A stretch of 64,000 nucleotides of DNA from Streptomyces sp. LHD-70 (GTDB taxonomy: Bacteria; Actinomycetota; Actinomycetes; Streptomycetales; Streptomycetaceae): positions 1-64,000 of the forward strand of contig NZ_JAVIFW010000025.1 in NCBI RefSeq assembly GCF_031157275.1. Direction: 5' to 3'. Shown here piece after piece: positions 41,244 through 51,224 of this stretch; the first letter of the stretch is position 1, and every line of letters begins with the position of its first letter. A program made the translations under genes and the position numbers. Under the pieces are notes generated by a model. That model was not told where the DNA came from, made no database searches, and saw nothing but the letters and a program-made list of their open reading frames with translations.

Positions 41244-42620
41244 TCACAGCGCGTCTAGCGTGCGGATGTGCTCGCCGCCCGACTCTGCGACGACCTCCTC
41301 GACCGTCTGCGGGCTGCGGATCGTCGCGAACCGCACGCCGCCGTCCGTACCGGCGGAGAACCCGTGGATGCCGGGCCGGGCGAGGCTGTTGTAGGCGTAG
41401 GGGGTGGCGAAGTAGTACGCGCCGGTGTCCAGGGCGGCCGCGATGTCGCCGGGTTCGAGCAGCGGCAGCGGCCGGTTCTCGGCGAGCAGGTCGCCCGCGA
41501 AGCAGGCGGGACCCGCCACGTCCTGCGCGACGGCCGCCCCCGTCTTGGGCCTGCCCTCCGCGTCGTACGCGGCGATCCGCAGCGGCCAGGACTGCGGGGC
41601 GTAGACGGTGCGGGCGGCAACCTGCGCTCCGGCGTGGGTGATCGCGATGCGCCGGTTGCCGGCGGCCTTGGTGTACTCGACGCGGGCCACGATCGTGCCG
41701 TGCTTGGCGAGCAGCGCCCGGCCGAACTCGGTGACCAGCGCGTACCGCCCGTCGAAGAGACCCGGCACGGTGCGCTGCAGGATCCGGGCGTACGCGGCGA
41801 AGGTGGGCGCCTCGGAGTCCGAGTCGAAGTTGACCGGCAGGCCGCCGCCGATGTCGATCGTGTCGACCTGCCGCCGGCCCGCCAACTGGTTGATCTCCTC
41901 GGCCAGTTCGTACGTCGTACGGACGCCTTCGGCGAGGAGGTCCAGGGGCACGCCCTGGGAGCCGGAGTGGGTGTGGAGGCGGGTCAGCCAGGGCCGGTCC
42001 AGGAAGGCGCGCACGACCCACTCGCGCGCCCCCGTGTCCCGCAGGCCGACCCCGAACTTCGAGGTGGCGGTGGCCGTGGACAGGGCGTCGATGGACCCGG
42101 CGCCGGTCTGCGGGTTGACGCGCAGGCCGATCGCGGAGCGGGTGGGCGCCGAGCGGGTCAGGGTGTCGAGGCGGGCCAGCTCCTGCGGGTTGTCGGCGTT
42201 GACGGCGACGCCGAGGGCGAGGGCCTGGCGCAGCTCGGCCGGGGTCTTGGCGGGGGAGTCGAGCACGGTGTGCGAGGGCTTCACCCCGGCGGCGCGGGCC
42301 AGGGCGAGCTCACCGGGGCTCGCCACCTCGGCGCCCAGACCGGACTTGCGGAGCAGCCGCAGGACGGGCACCAGCGGGGCCGCCTTGACCGCGAAGGCGT
42401 GCAGCACGGGGGCGGCGGTGACCTCGGCGAACGCGGAGCGCAGCGCGGCGGCGGAGCGGCGGATCCCGACGATGTCGAGCAGCGCGGCCACCGGGGCGCC
42501 CTGGCCGACGAGGCCCTGGGCGACGGCGGCGCGCACGGCCGCGTCGCGGCGGGCGACGGCTGCGGCGGCGGGAAGGTCGGGGGAGAGCGCCGTCGTGGCG
42601 TCCATGTCACCTATGGCCAT
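41244..42620 (-). CDS. PLP-dependent decarboxylase, ornithine/DAP/arginine family (type III)
   Basis: 458 residues of the alanine-racemase-like barrel plus C-terminal beta domain. The PLP lysine is in HAFAVKAAP (about 79), substrate and cofactor residues are in LHTHSGSQG and TIDIGGGLPVNF, and the C-terminal site is GPACFAGDLLAENRPLP, where LysA and SpeC enzymes have CESxD. It decarboxylates a basic or diamino acid; which one is not clear, and true LysA is usually encoded near homoserine genes. It is divergent from hutU, with a 138-nt shared promoter region. Confidence 0.85.
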   Translation of the reverse strand: MAIGDMDATTALSPDLPAAAAVARRDAAVRAAVAQGLVGQGAPVAALLDIVGIRRSAAALRSAFAEVTAAPVLHAFAVKAAPLVPVLRLLRKSGLGAEVASPGELALARAAGVKPSHTVLDSPAKTPAELRQALALGVAVNADNPQELARLDTLTRSAPTRSAIGLRVNPQTGAGSIDALSTATATSKFGVGLRDTGAREWVVRAFLDRPWLTRLHTHSGSQGVPLDLLAEGVRTTYELAEEINQLAGRRQVDTIDIGGGLPVNFDSDSEAPTFAAYARILQRTVPGLFDGRYALVTEFGRALLAKHGTIVARVEYTKAAGNRRIAITHAGAQVAARTVYAPQSWPLRIAAYDAEGRPKTGAAVAQDVAGPACFAGDLLAENRPLPLLEPGDIAAALDTGAYYFATPYAYNSLARPGIHGFSAGTDGGVRFATIRSPQTVEEVVAESGGEHIRTLDAL

Positions 42621-42680
42621 GGCTCCATCCCATCATCGACGGGCGCGCGGCGCCGAGGCGCCCCAGGGATTGACTAGGGA

Positions 42681-42717
42681 TATTCATAAAGCCACCATGT
42701 GAATAGACGAATGTGAA
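42681..42717. promoter_or_regulatory. Repeat elements in the hutU promoter region
   Basis: The inverted repeat TATTCA (42681-42686) / TGAATA (42700-42705) is followed by a direct repeat ATGTGAA at 42698-42704 and 42711-42717, spaced 13 nt. TTGACT (42670-42675) could be a -35 box. The layout suggests a regulator-binding region controlling hutU, the divergent decarboxylase gene, or both. Confidence 0.45.
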
Positions 42718-42758
42718 CAGGTATGGCAGTAGAGGCATGGCAACGGAGGAGGCAGTCG

Positions 42759-44419
<1,661 letters not shown>

Positions 44420-44420
<1 letters not shown>

Positions 44421-45775
44421 TGGTGCCGCGCGACGGGGGTTCTTCCCCTAACCCGCCCCTTCCCCAGAGTCCTGCCGGACGGGCCTCCTCAAGCGCCGGA
44501 GGGGCTGATTTTTCAGCCCCTCCGGCGATTGAGGAGCGGGGCGGGGAGAAAGAACCCCCCAGCTTCCAGCAGATGTGGCGCGACCTCAGCCCCATCGGCC
44601 GCGACAAAGACTCCCGCGGCTACCGCCGCTACGCCTGGACCCCCGCGGACGCGGACTGCCGGACCTGGTTCAAGGAACAGGCCGAGGCCCGCGGCCTCAC
44701 GTACGAGTTGGACCGGAACGGCAACCAGTGGGCCTGGCTCGGCGACCCGGCGCAAGGGGATGCCGTCGTCACCGGCTCGCACCTGGACTCCGTCCCCGAC
44801 GGCGGCGCGTTCGACGGCCCCCTCGGCGTCGTCTCCTCCTTCGCCGCGCTCGACGAACTCCGCCGCAGGGGCGCGGAGTTCACCAAACCCCTCGCGATCA
44901 CCAACTTCGGCGACGAGGAGGGCGCCCGCTTCGGCCTCGCCTGCGTAGGCTCCCGGCTCACCGCCGGACAGCTCACCGTCCCCGCCGCCCGCAGGCTCCG
45001 CGACGCCGACGGCATCACGCTGCCCGAGGCGATGGAGAACGCCGGGTACGACGCGACGGCCATCGGCCCCGACCCCGAACGCCTCGCGCGGATCGGCGCG
45101 TTCGTGGAGCTGCACGTCGAGCAGGGGCGCGCCCTCGACCTGTCCGGCGACCCCGTCGGCATCGCCAGCGCCATCTGGCCGCACGGCCGCTGGCGCTTCG
45201 ACTTCGCGGGCGAGGCCAACCACGCGGGCACCACCCGGCTCGTGGACCGCCGCGACCCGATGCTCCCGTACGCGGAGACGGTGCTCGCCGCCCGTCGGGA
45301 GGCCGAACTCGCCCGCGCCGTAGCCACGTTCGGGAAGATCGCCGTCGAGCCGAACGGGGTCAACGCCATCCCGTCCCTGGTCCGCGGCTGGCTCGACTCG
45401 CGCGCCGCCGATCAGGAGAGCCTCGACCAGGTGGTCGCGGGCGTCGAGAAGGCGGCCCGCGAGCACGCCGAGCGGCACGGCGTGGACCTGACCGTCGTAC
45501 GGGAGTCCTTCACGCCCGTCGTCGAGTTCGAGCACGCCCTGCGCGACGAGCTCGCCGCGCTCCTCGGCGCCGGGGCCGAGCGGCCCGTACCCGTCCTCGG
45601 CACGGGCGCGGGCCACGACGCGGGCATCCTGTCCGGCTCGATCCCCACCGCCATGCTGTTCGTACGCAACCCCACGGGCGTCTCGCACTCCCCGGCCGAG
45701 TTCGCGGCCGAGGACGACTGCGTGGCCGGGGTGCTCGCACTCGCCGACGTACTGGAGGGGCTCGCGTGCAGATGA
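44420..45775 (+). CDS. M20-family amidohydrolase (allantoate amidohydrolase-like)
   Basis: 451 residues. After an unusual N-terminal 50 residues comes a Zn peptidase fold: metal ligands in GSHLDSVPDGGAFDG, TNFGDEEGARFG and ELHVEQG, a dimerisation part with GEANHAGTTR, and late GAGHDAG and SHSPAEF. The family includes allantoate, ureidoglycine and N-carbamoyl amino acid hydrolases. Position between hutU and hutF suggests action on a hut intermediate such as N-formylglutamate. The ATG overlaps the hutU stop and has GGAGGGG upstream. Residues about 15-42 are encoded by a dispersed repeat, so the ancestral start was probably nearer MWRDLSPIGRD (44573). Confidence 0.88.
44463..44545. repeat. Family A repeat inside the amidohydrolase gene
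   Basis: Inner stem CGCCGGAGGGGCTGA (44494-44508) / TCAGCCCCTCCGGCG (44513-44527) with loop TTTT; outer arms CTCCTCAA (44485-44492) and TTGAGGAG (44529-44536). Flanks match the other copies (GGCGGGG and GGAAAGAACC-like parts). It lies in frame within the 5' end of the M20 amidohydrolase gene. Confidence 0.88.
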
Positions 45776-47106
45776 CGACCTACTGGCTGGAATACGCCTG
45801 GCTCGGCACGAACGTAGAGCCGGGAGTCGCCCTGGACGTGACGCCGGAGGGCCGGATCTCCGCCGTACGCAACGGAGTCGAGGCCCCGCCGCCCGGCGCC
45901 GTCGCCCTGCGCGGACTCACCCTGCCCGGCCTCGCCAACGCCCACTCGCACGCCTTCCACCGGGCCCTGCGTTCCACCGTGCAGGTCGGCTCGGGCACCT
46001 TCTGGACCTGGCGCGAGGTCATGTACCAGGTCGCGGCGCGGCTCGACCCGGACACGTACCACGCGCTCGCGCGGGCCGTGTACGCGGAGATGGCGCTCGC
46101 CGGGATCACCGCGGTCGGGGAGTTCCACTACGTCCACCACGCGCCGGGCGGCACGCCGTACGCCGACCCCAACGCGATGGGCGAGGCGCTGATCGCCGCC
46201 GCCCGGGACGCGGGCATCCGCATCACCCTCCTCGACACCGCCTACCTCTCCTCCGGTTTCGGCGCCGCCCCCGACCGGCACCAGCTGCGCTTCAGCGACG
46301 GCACGGCCGAGGCCTGGGCCGAGCGGGCGTCGGCCCTGAAGCCCGGCGACGGGGTGCGGATCGGCGCCGCCATCCACTCCGTACGGGCCGTCCCCGCCCG
46401 GCAGTTGGGCACCGTGGCGGCGTGGGCGCGGGAGCGGGACGTACCGCTGCACGTGCACCTGTCCGAGCAGACCGCCGAGAACGACGCCTGCCGGGCCGCG
46501 CACGGCTGCACCCCGGCGCGGCTGCTCTCCGACCACGGCGTGCTCGGCCCGCGCACCACCGGCATCCACAACACCCACCTGACCGCGGGCGACATCGCGC
46601 TCATCGGCGACTCCGGCACGGGCACCTGCATGTGCCCCACCACGGAACGCGACCTCGCCGACGGCATCGGCCCCGCCGCCGATCTGCAGCGCCGCGGCTC
46701 CACGCTCAGCCTGGGCACCGACAGCCACGCCGCGATCGACCTCCTGGAGGAGGCGCGGGCCATGGAGCTCGACGAGCGGCTCCGCACCCGCACCCGCGGC
46801 CACTGGACGGCCGCCGCCCTGCTCCGCGCGGCCACGGCCGACGGCCACGCGGCGATCGGCTGGGAGGACGCCGGAGCTCTGGAGCCGGGCGCGCTGGCCG
46901 ACTTCACGACGATCGCCCTCGACTCGGTCCGCACGGTCGGGGCGCTGCCCCGCCTTGCGGCGGAGACGGCGGTGTTCGCGTCGTCGGCGGCGGATGTCCG
47001 GCACACGGTGGTCGGCGGTCGCCATGTCGTACGGGACGGTACGCATCTACTGGTCCCGGACGTGCCGTCGGCGTTGGCATCGGCGATCGGAGCGCTGCGC
47101 GAGTAA
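45766..47106 (+). CDS. hutF: Formimidoylglutamate deiminase
   Basis: A 446-residue amidohydrolase-superfamily enzyme converting N-formimidoyl-L-glutamate to N-formyl-L-glutamate and ammonia. Metal ligands are HSHAFHRAL near residue 60, HVHLSEQ, HNTHLT and the late Asp in SLGTDSHAAIDLLEEAR, and the pattern CMCPTTERDLADGI is typical for HutF. A GTG at 45766 has GGAGGGG 5 nt upstream. The ATG at 45772 overlaps the upstream stop (ATGA) and is the alternative. It is co-translated with the M20 amidohydrolase gene. Confidence 0.92.
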   Translation: MQMTTYWLEYAWLGTNVEPGVALDVTPEGRISAVRNGVEAPPPGAVALRGLTLPGLANAHSHAFHRALRSTVQVGSGTFWTWREVMYQVAARLDPDTYHALARAVYAEMALAGITAVGEFHYVHHAPGGTPYADPNAMGEALIAAARDAGIRITLLDTAYLSSGFGAAPDRHQLRFSDGTAEAWAERASALKPGDGVRIGAAIHSVRAVPARQLGTVAAWARERDVPLHVHLSEQTAENDACRAAHGCTPARLLSDHGVLGPRTTGIHNTHLTAGDIALIGDSGTGTCMCPTTERDLADGIGPAADLQRRGSTLSLGTDSHAAIDLLEEARAMELDERLRTRTRGHWTAAALLRAATADGHAAIGWEDAGALEPGALADFTTIALDSVRTVGALPRLAAETAVFASSAADVRHTVVGGRHVVRDGTHLLVPDVPSALASAIGALRE

Positions 47107-47131
47107 CAGCCACGGGGGCCAGCCCCCGGAC

Positions 47132-47193
47132 CCCCGCTCCTCAAACGCCGGAGGGGCTGAAAAAACAGCCCCTCCGGCGTTTGAGGAGCGGGG
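47132..47193. repeat. Family A repeat, 28-bp perfect palindrome, between hutF and hutI
   Basis: Arms 47132-47159 and 47166-47193 pair perfectly over 28 bp with a 6-nt A loop. The flanks GGGGGCCAGCCCCCGGAC and GTCTGGGGCGGAGCCCCA add a second layer. It fills most of the 125-nt gap and may reduce read-through from hutF into hutI. Confidence 0.92.
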
Positions 47194-47231
47194 TCTGGGG
47201 CGGAGCCCCAGCACCACCACGGAGAGGAACC

Positions 47232-48401
47232 ATGAGCACCACCCTCATCACCAACATCACCAACCTCGTCACCAACGACCCCGCCCTCGGCGAAGGCCCC
47301 CTCGGCCAGATCCAGGACGCAGCCGTGGTCGTAGAAGGCGAGCGCATCGCCTGGGTGGGGCGAGCCAAGGACGCCCCCGAGGCCGACCGCGCGCACGACG
47401 CGGAAGGCCGTTCAGCCATCCCCGGCTTCGTCGACTCCCACTCCCACCTGGTCTTCGCGGGCGACCGCACCCAGGAGTTCAACGCCCGGATGGAGGGCCG
47501 GAGTTACTCCGCGGGCGGCATCCGCACCACCGTCGCCGCGACCCGCGCCGCGAGCGACGAGGAGCTGGAGGCGAACCTCGTCCGCTACCTCCGGGAGGCC
47601 GCCCGCCAGGGCACCACGGTCTTCGAGACCAAGTCGGGCTACGGACTGACCGTCGAGGACGAGGCCCGCGCCCTGCGCATCGCGAGCCGTCACACCGACG
47701 AGGTCACCTACCTCGGCGCGCACATCGTCTCCCCGGACTTCGCCGAGGACCCCGCCGCGTACGTGGACCTCGTCACCGGCGCGATGCTCGACGCCTGTGC
47801 GCCGCACGCCCGCTGGGTCGACGTGTTCTGCGAGAAGGGCGCCTTCGACGGGGACCAGGCGCGGGCCATCCTGACGGCGGGCCGCGCGAAGGGCCTGCAC
47901 CCGCGCGTCCACGCCAACCAGCTCTCGTACGGCCCCGGCGTCCAGCTCGCCGTGGAGCTGGACGCGGCCAGCGCCGACCACTGCACCCACCTCACGGACG
48001 CGGACGTCGACGCGCTCGCGCAGGGCAACACCGTCGCGACGCTGCTGCCCGGCGCCGAGTTCTCCACCCGCGCCGCATGGCCGGACGCGCGCCGCCTGTT
48101 GGACGCGGGCGCCACGGTCGCGCTCTCCACGGACTGCAACCCGGGCTCGTCGTTCACGTCGTCCATGCCGTTCTGCATCGCCCTGGCCGTACGGGACATG
48201 GGGATGACTCCGGACGAGGCGCTCTGGGCGGCCACGGCGGGCGGTGCGCGGGCGCTGCGCCGTACCGACGTCGGCCGCCTCACCCCGGGCGCCCGCGCCG
48301 ACCTGGCGCTGCTCGACGCCCCGAGCCATGTCCACCTCGCCTACCGGCCGGGCGTCCCGCTGGTCCGCGAGGTCTGGCAGCGGGGCACGCTGCTCGGCTG
48401 A
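47232..48401 (+). CDS. hutI: Imidazolonepropionase
   Basis: A 389-residue amidohydrolase that opens 4-imidazolone-5-propionate to N-formimidoyl-L-glutamate, the third step of histidine breakdown. Metal ligands are in FVDSHSHLVFAGDR, the conserved FETKSGYGLTVEDE lies in the middle, and HANQLS, ADHCTHL and ALSTDCNPGSS complete the site. The ATG has GGAGAGG 5 nt upstream. It follows hutF in the same direction but is separated by a 28-bp palindrome, so it may be expressed at a different level. Confidence 0.96.
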   Translation: MSTTLITNITNLVTNDPALGEGPLGQIQDAAVVVEGERIAWVGRAKDAPEADRAHDAEGRSAIPGFVDSHSHLVFAGDRTQEFNARMEGRSYSAGGIRTTVAATRAASDEELEANLVRYLREAARQGTTVFETKSGYGLTVEDEARALRIASRHTDEVTYLGAHIVSPDFAEDPAAYVDLVTGAMLDACAPHARWVDVFCEKGAFDGDQARAILTAGRAKGLHPRVHANQLSYGPGVQLAVELDAASADHCTHLTDADVDALAQGNTVATLLPGAEFSTRAAWPDARRLLDAGATVALSTDCNPGSSFTSSMPFCIALAVRDMGMTPDEALWAATAGGARALRRTDVGRLTPGARADLALLDAPSHVHLAYRPGVPLVREVWQRGTLLG

Positions 48402-48441
48402 GGCGGAGCCGGACACCGGGAACACGCCACAGAAACGCCGA

Positions 48442-48497
48442 GGCGGCGGTGGCGGCGGCGCTCTCCCACCGGGAGGAGCGCCCCCGCCACCGCCGCC
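48442..48497. terminator. Terminator between hutI and the sigma factor gene
   Basis: GGCGGCGGTGGCGG (48442-48455) and CCGCCACCGCCGCC (48484-48497) form a 14-bp stem, with a second stem in the loop. It sits between convergent genes and can serve both. Confidence 0.75.
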
Positions 48498-48550
48498 GCT
48501 GGCGTGCGTGGCACGAGGTGGTGCGTCACCGCTTCACCGCTCGGGCGAGG

Positions 48551-49567
48551 TCACTCCTCGACCGTCAGACCCTTGCGCAGCCGTACCAGCGTGCGCGAGA
48601 GCAGGCGCGAGACGTGCATCTGCGAGATGCCGAGCTCCTCGCCGATCTCGGACTGCGTCATGTTCGCCACGAACCGCAGGGAGAGGATCTTCCGGTCGCG
48701 CGGCGGGAGATCGGCGATCAGCGGCTTCAACGACTCGACGTACTCGATGCCTTCGAGCCCGTGGTCCTCGTAGCCGATGCGGTCCGCGAGCGCGCCCTCG
48801 GAGTCGTCCTCCTCGGGCTGCGCGTCCAGGGAGCTCGCCGTGTAGGCGTTGGACGCCGCCATGCCCTCGACGACCTCGTCGTTGGAGATGCCGAGGCGTT
48901 CGGCGAGCTCGTTCACGGTGGGGGCGCGGTCGAGCTTCTGGGCGAGTTCGTCGCCGGCCTTGGCGAGGTCCAGACGCAGCTCCTGGAGCCTGCGCGGGAC
49001 GCGCACCGACCAGCTGGTGTCGCGGAAGAAACGCTTGATCTCGCCGACGATGGTCGGCATCGCGAAGGTCGGGAACTCGACGCCGCGGCTGAGCTCGAAG
49101 CGGTCGATGGCCTTGATCAGACCGATCGTGCCGACCTGGATGATGTCCTCCATCGGCTCGCTGCGGGAGCGGAACCGGGAGGCGGCGAACTTCACCAGAG
49201 CGAGGTTGAGTTCGACGAGCGTGTTGCGCACGTACGCGTACTCGTGGGTGCCTTCCTCGAGCGTCTCGAGGCGCCCGAAGAGGGTCTTGGACAGGGCCCT
49301 TGCGTCCAGCGGTCCGACTTCGTCGTACGGGGGGATCTCGGGCAGGTCCGGGAGATCCGTGAGCTCCTCGACGAGGACGGGGGCGCCGGGGCCGGTCGCG
49401 GCCTCCATGGCGTCCGTGCCGTCCGTGCCGTCCGCGGCTTCCGCCCCGTGAAGGGTTTCCGCTGCTTCCGAGCGGGGAGCCGGGAGGGTGTGGAGCTCGT
49501 TATCGAAGTGGTCAGCTGGTGCCGACGTCGCGTTGCGGGTAGGCGATGCGTCGAGCCGGGGTGACAT
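48551..49567 (-). CDS. RNA polymerase sigma factor, SigB/SigF/SigG subfamily
   Basis: 338 residues. A variable acidic N-terminus (about 1-85) is followed by sigma region 2 (LVKFAASRFRSRSEPMEDIIQVGTIGLIKAIDRFE), region 3 (MPTIVGEIKRFFRDTSWSVRVPRR) and region 4 (LPPRDRKILSLRFVANMTQSEIGEELGISQMHVSRLL). It directs stress or development promoters of the GTTT/GGGTAT type. The ATG at 49567 has GGAGG 6 nt upstream. It is divergent from a STAS antagonist and near an anti-sigma kinase. By position it resembles S. coelicolor sigI (with arsI and prsI), from memory. Confidence 0.93.
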   Translation of the reverse strand: MSPRLDASPTRNATSAPADHFDNELHTLPAPRSEAAETLHGAEAADGTDGTDAMEAATGPGAPVLVEELTDLPDLPEIPPYDEVGPLDARALSKTLFGRLETLEEGTHEYAYVRNTLVELNLALVKFAASRFRSRSEPMEDIIQVGTIGLIKAIDRFELSRGVEFPTFAMPTIVGEIKRFFRDTSWSVRVPRRLQELRLDLAKAGDELAQKLDRAPTVNELAERLGISNDEVVEGMAASNAYTASSLDAQPEEDDSEGALADRIGYEDHGLEGIEYVESLKPLIADLPPRDRKILSLRFVANMTQSEIGEELGISQMHVSRLLSRTLVRLRKGLTVEE

Positions 49568-49818
49568 GAGGTCCTCCATCGTTCTCGGCATATGGCTGCC
49601 GATGCCAATACGTGCACTACGTGTGTGCGGCGCCTCCGTAGCCGGCCGTGTCGGGTGGTGTCCTTACTAGGCCTACCCGGTTCCGGCGGCCGCTTGCAAG
49701 TGGCTTACCTGGCGTTATGCCCGTTTTCGGGTGGATGTTCGGGTGTCCGGCGGCGTAGTGAAGGCGTAGGCTTTCCGGGCGTCAGAGACCAGCTCGAGAC
49801 CTGCGGAAGTGAGACGGC

Positions 49819-50187
49819 ATGGACCGCCAGACGGTCGGCAGTGCGAACCGGGGCCGGCTTCGGGTCGAAGTGCAGAGCGACGGCGCGACCGCCGTCGTGA
49901 CGCCGGTGGGTGAACTCGATCACCACACCGCGGATCTGCTGCGCGAACCCTTGGAGCGCTGCCTCGACCAGGGCAGCTCACGCCTGGTCGTCGACTGCTC
50001 ACGGCTGGAGTTCTGCGACTCCACCGGGCTCAACGTCCTGCTCGGTGCCCGCCTGAAGGCGGAGGCGGCGGGCGGCGGCGTCCATCTGGCCGGGATGCTC
50101 CCGGTGGTGGCCCGGGTCTTCGAGATCACCGGTGCGGACGCCGTCTTCACCGTGCACGAATCCCTCGAATCGGCCCTGGCCGACTGA
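49819..50187 (+). CDS. STAS-domain anti-sigma factor antagonist
   Basis: A 122-residue single STAS domain. The phosphorylatable serine lies in RLEFCDSTGLNVLLGAR (Ser of DSTG). Unphosphorylated, such proteins bind and remove the anti-sigma kinase; phosphorylated, they do not. The nearby ATPase gene and the divergent SigB-type sigma gene make a complete partner-switch set. The Shine-Dalgarno is GGAAG about 11 nt upstream of the ATG. ArsI-like by position. Confidence 0.9.
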   Translation: MDRQTVGSANRGRLRVEVQSDGATAVVTPVGELDHHTADLLREPLERCLDQGSSRLVVDCSRLEFCDSTGLNVLLGARLKAEAAGGGVHLAGMLPVVARVFEITGADAVFTVHESLESALAD

Positions 50188-50520
50188 GCGCACGTGAGTT
50201 ACGGCACGGTTGTCTCTCCGTGATCTGCGTTGCCTATGTGTGATCGACACGTAATCCGCATCACATGGCCCGGACTCAAGAAGTGGGTGTTCTCACGGAA
50301 GGGCCGGGCAGGAGACTGCTGGATCTGTTGAATGCCGGCGGATGCAGAACCGCTTCTGCCGCACTCTTCGTCCTGAGTAGTGCGTGCTACGGCCGCAACC
50401 AGGGCACTCGCCCCGAGTGTCCGCCCCGACATGTTGTCCCTGTTGTCCCGACAGATCGAACGGATCGACCAGATCCGGCACAGATCTCAAGAACTGGTGA
50501 ATCGGTGAGGTGAAGCGCTG
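50188..50520. other. Intergenic region before the anti-sigma kinase
   Basis: 333 nt with no supported gene. An 82-codon open frame (50265-50513) lacks a Shine-Dalgarno and family features. The palindrome-like CTGTTGTCCCGACAG (50450-50464 region) and GTGATCGACAC-type half sites suggest a promoter region for the kinase gene separate from the STAS gene. Confidence 0.4.
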
Positions 50521-51021
50521 ATGAGCACCACCCGGCCCTTCTCGCCGGGCGACCGCGGCCCGGAGCCGGGGGCCACCGGTGAGGTGAGCGAACCGGTGGG
50601 TGAGCCCACTGTGCGCCAGGTCCGCAAGCTCAGTCTCGACGGCGCCAGCGGCGTCGTACCGCTGGCCCGCGACTTCACCCGGCAGGCGCTCTACGACTGG
50701 GGCTGGCTGCCCGCCGCCGGTGCCGACCAGCGGGCGGCCGCCGAGGACGTCCTGCTCGTCGTCTCCGAACTCGTCACCAACGCCTGCCTGCACGCCGAGG
50801 GCGCCAGCGAGCTCTGGGTCGGCTGCGACACCAAGGTGCTCCGCCTCGAGGTCACCGACCGGGGTGCGGGACAGCCCTCGCCGCGCACTCCGCACCGCGC
50901 CGGCCGGCCCGGCGGACACGGCATGTTCATCGTGCAGCGGCTCTGCCTCGACTGGGGCGTCGTGCGCGTGCCCGGACAGTCGGGCAAGACGGTCTGGGCC
51001 GAACTAGCCGCGCCCAACTAG
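50521..51021 (+). CDS. RsbW-like ATP-binding anti-sigma factor / serine kinase
   Basis: A 166-residue HATPase_c domain protein. The N-box VVSELVTNACLHAEG and G1 box VTDRGAGQPSPR are clear, followed by GHGMFIVQRLCLDWG. Such kinases hold a sigma factor inactive and phosphorylate a STAS partner. A low-complexity N-terminal 30 residues precedes the fold. The partner sigma factor and antagonist encoded just upstream are the likely targets, but streptomycetes have many such kinases and cross-talk is possible. GAGGTGAAG supports the ATG. Confidence 0.88.
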   Translation: MSTTRPFSPGDRGPEPGATGEVSEPVGEPTVRQVRKLSLDGASGVVPLARDFTRQALYDWGWLPAAGADQRAAAEDVLLVVSELVTNACLHAEGASELWVGCDTKVLRLEVTDRGAGQPSPRTPHRAGRPGGHGMFIVQRLCLDWGVVRVPGQSGKTVWAELAAPN

Positions 51022-51224
51022 GAGTTCACCCAGCAGTCCTCCCAAGGGTTACCGCAGGTTCGGTGGCCTTGGCGCGGCCCTTCGGCCACCCCTTCGGCAG
51101 CCCGAGATCCGGGCTGTCTTTTGTCTTCCCTCCACAAGGTCCCCGGCGTACCTTGAGCGCCCGATCTGATGTGCCGTCAGGAATTGTCGGTGACGCACGG
51201 GCAGTGGGAAGAGGGGAACTCAAG

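Noticed and set aside
48339..48500. Continuation of a gene after hutI
   Set aside because: The segment is a long GC hairpin between convergent genes; open frames through it are by-products of GCC/GGC repeats.
46955..49564. An 869-codon frame crossing hutF, hutI and the sigma factor gene
   Set aside because: Spans gene borders and a terminator, overlaps real genes on both strands, and has shadow composition.
50265..50513. An 82-codon frame between STAS and anti-sigma kinase genes
   Set aside because: No Shine-Dalgarno, no family features, unusual codon positions; better read as a promoter region.
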